Shown piece after piece: positions 54,056 to 55,477 of a stretch of DNA of 55,477 nt. The stretch is taken from positions 1-55,477 of the forward strand of contig CANRMM010000004.1 in assembly GCA_947631745.1 (NCBI GenBank), written 5' to 3'. The notes beneath the pieces were generated by a model, which searched no databases, was not told where the DNA came from, and saw only the letters and a program-made list of their open reading frames with translations. This DNA is from an uncultured Clostridia bacterium (GTDB lineage Bacteria > Bacillota > Clostridia > TANB77 > CAG-508). The number at the start of each line of letters is the position of its first letter. Within the stretch, counting starts at the first letter, position 1. Both the position numbers and the translations under genes were made by a program.

Positions 54056-55477
54056 ATGATAAATAATAAAAAAACCTGGTTAAGTATTGTATTAAGCATA
54101 TTAATAGCATTAATGACCGTAACTACTATAAGCTATGCGAGGGACGATTTTTCTCCTGATACTGTAGACGGTGGCGGTATGAAAAAAGTAACGGGGGTAG
54201 AATGTAATGATAATGGAAACGGTTCCGCTAATATACGATGGAATGCGGTAGAAGGAGCAACAGGATATATTGTTGAAGCAAAAGAGGCGACATCAGAAAA
54301 AAGTTTTGAAGATTATCGGAACATATGATCAAAATTCTGCTACAATATACACAGGACCTGGTAAGTTCAAGGTAAGAGTTGCTGCACGTAACGAGGGAGA
54401 AACAATCTCGGATTATTCTGATGAGAAGTTTATAGAGGTTACAGGTGAATTGGAACCTATTGTTGATTCCGATGCGGAAAAGAATGTAACTGTGAAAAAA
54501 GTAACGGGGGTAAGAACTTTTGTGGAAGGAACTGAAGTTAAAATAGCATGGAATCCTATAGATGAGGCAGCAGAATATGAAATTGAACAGATTAATTATG
54601 GAGCAACTGAAGAAAAGTATGAAACAAGTAAAACTGTTTCAAGAAGTAAAACAAATAGTATTACAATTAATGTTGCAAGCCCAAATAATATACTTAAAAT
54701 AAAAATAAGAGCTATTGATAGTGAAGGCAATCCTATAACGGATTACTCTGATGAGAAAGCAGTAAAGATTAAAAATGACATAATAAAAGATCTTAGCTAT
54801 ATAGTCGAAATAGATTTAAGTATTCATGCAATTGGGAATACAGCTATATTAGAATGGCAGGAGGCGCGGTGGCGATAAAACAGGAATAAATAATGAAATT
54901 GTCGGATCTAAATATGCATATTTTGAAATTGAGAGAGCGGTAGATGATCAACCTTATTCTTATTATGATAGTTTTGAAAACCCTAAAGTACTAACATACC
55001 ATTACGAGACTGAGATAAAAGATAATGTTGTTTATAAGTTTAGAGTAAGAGAATATGTGAGAGTAAACGGATCTGAAGAAGGAGAAATCTATTATTCCGT
55101 ATATTCAAATGAAGAATCTGTATGTGTAAATCAAAAGGAAAAAGAAAATGTTTTTAATGATGCAATACCAAGAGTAAAAAATGTAAAAATATATGATGTA
55201 GATCCACATTCGGGAAGAGCAAAAATTATGTGGGATCCTCTGGTTGAAGCAGATGGTTACCAAATATTCTGGAGCAAAAATGGTGGGGAATATAAATATG
55301 AAGCAAGCTGTGAAAAGTTTATGGACATTATTTATTTTAATTTAGGAGTAGAATATGGAATAAAAGTTAGAGGCTATAAAAGAAATGAAAATGGATCCAT
55401 AGTATATTCTAATGAATTATCTGAAGAAAAAACTTTATATGTAGATCCAAATAATATAGAAGGGTTAGATAAGGTAG
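54056..55477 (+). CDS. Large secreted Fn3-domain protein, copy 2, partial, with two in-frame CGG codons
   Basis: This paralogue of the preceding Fn3 protein runs off the window. The signal peptide and first domain are almost identical to copy 1. CGG at 54317 sits at the same codon as in copy 1. A second CGG, at 54867, is unique to this copy: the zero frame gives WQEARWR and a stop, while skipping the C gives WQEAGGDKTGINNEIVGS, then FEIERAVDDQPYSYY. The latter matches FEIERAVDNQPYSYY-like sequence (YEIERAVDNQPYSYY) of copy 1. The frame then stays open to the window end. Confidence 0.8.
54317..54319 (+). other. In-frame CGG recoding site 1, Fn3 copy 2
   Basis: Same context as in copy 1 (GAT TAT CGG AAC ATA TGA), kept after duplication. 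Confidence 0.8.
54867..54869 (+). other. In-frame CGG recoding site 2, Fn3 copy 2
   Basis: The zero frame is GAG GCG CGG TGG CGA TAA. Skipping the C gives GAG GCG GGT GGC GAT AAA ACA GGA, in line with GDGEKDKT of copy 1, which has no CGG there. Confidence 0.82.

Larger units (their letters stand above)
53942..55477 (+). repeat. Direct repeat, copy 2 (promoter plus Fn3 gene 5' part)
   Basis: This is the second copy of the 48428-49932 segment, running to the window end. The short block TTTTAGATATGAATTT is itself doubled just before the promoter. Confidence 0.9.

Noticed and set aside
14638..54869. The seven frame breaks as ordinary pseudogenes or random sequencing indels
   Set aside because: All are the same event (C before a GG Gly codon, making an in-phase CGG), no other lesion occurs in those genes, and the C is not part of a homopolymer. 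The alternative stays open until reads and proteomics are checked.
14638..54869. Simple reassignment of CGG to another amino acid such as Trp or Gln, as reported in some other bacteria
   Set aside because: Reassignment would keep the zero frame, but the zero frame closes within 2 to 16 codons at all seven sites.

Overview
The window is AT-rich chromosomal DNA of an endospore-forming, rod-shaped, Gram-positive bacterium, most likely an uncultured Clostridia. The spore genes (ypeB, an alpha/beta-type SASP, a CotF-like pair), mreBCD with PBP2, MecA, a DUF4321 protein and strong TTGACA-N17-TATAAT promoters all point that way. The exact lineage is inference.

Layout: 1-1490, an extremely A-rich, C-poor tandem repeat with no credible gene. 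1491-5783, the conserved tadA / tRNA-Ser / SRP RNA / dnaX / ybaB / recR block. 5868-8803, a lipid glycosyltransferase on the minus strand, then ypeB and a SASP. 8983-13135, murF, ddl, yqeK and a DnaJ-like gene. 13163-16285, a three-gene cassette ending in a VirD4/TraG ATPase. 16316-23007, an SbcD/SbcC-like pair, prfA, a ZIP transporter and a GT39-like glycosyltransferase. 23059-27788, a UvrD/PcrA helicase, spore coat genes, an M23 peptidase and mecA. 27972-35228, DUF4321, radC, mreBCD, PBP2 and minC, facing three small minus-strand genes. 35515-55477, an accessory cell-surface region: two giant surface proteins, decayed genes, fibronectin-III proteins, and a complete IS66 element lying between two tandem paralogues.

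The main discovery candidate is a decoding rule. I looked at every CGG trinucleotide lying in a gene. Roughly a hundred, counted by eye, are out of phase (NCG-GNN or NNC-GGN). Only seven are in phase as CGG codons. At all seven the zero frame closes within 2 to 16 codons, and the expected protein continues in the +1 frame, as if the C were skipped and the following GGN (Gly) were read, or as if CGGN were read as a four-base codon. The sites are 14638 (VirD4 Walker A), 21512 and 22731 (glycosyltransferase), 25868 (coat protein), 48803, 54317 and 54867 (Fn3 proteins). CGT, CGC and CGA are used as normal Arg codons. In this window CGG therefore behaves as a +1 recoding codon and not as Arg. TadA, encoded here, makes the inosine-34 tRNA-Arg that reads CGU, CGC and CGA but not CGG, so loss of tRNA-Arg(CCG) would leave exactly this codon unread. 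The genes concerned are listed as full-length CDS with a +1 shift; the alternative reading is that they are pseudogenes.
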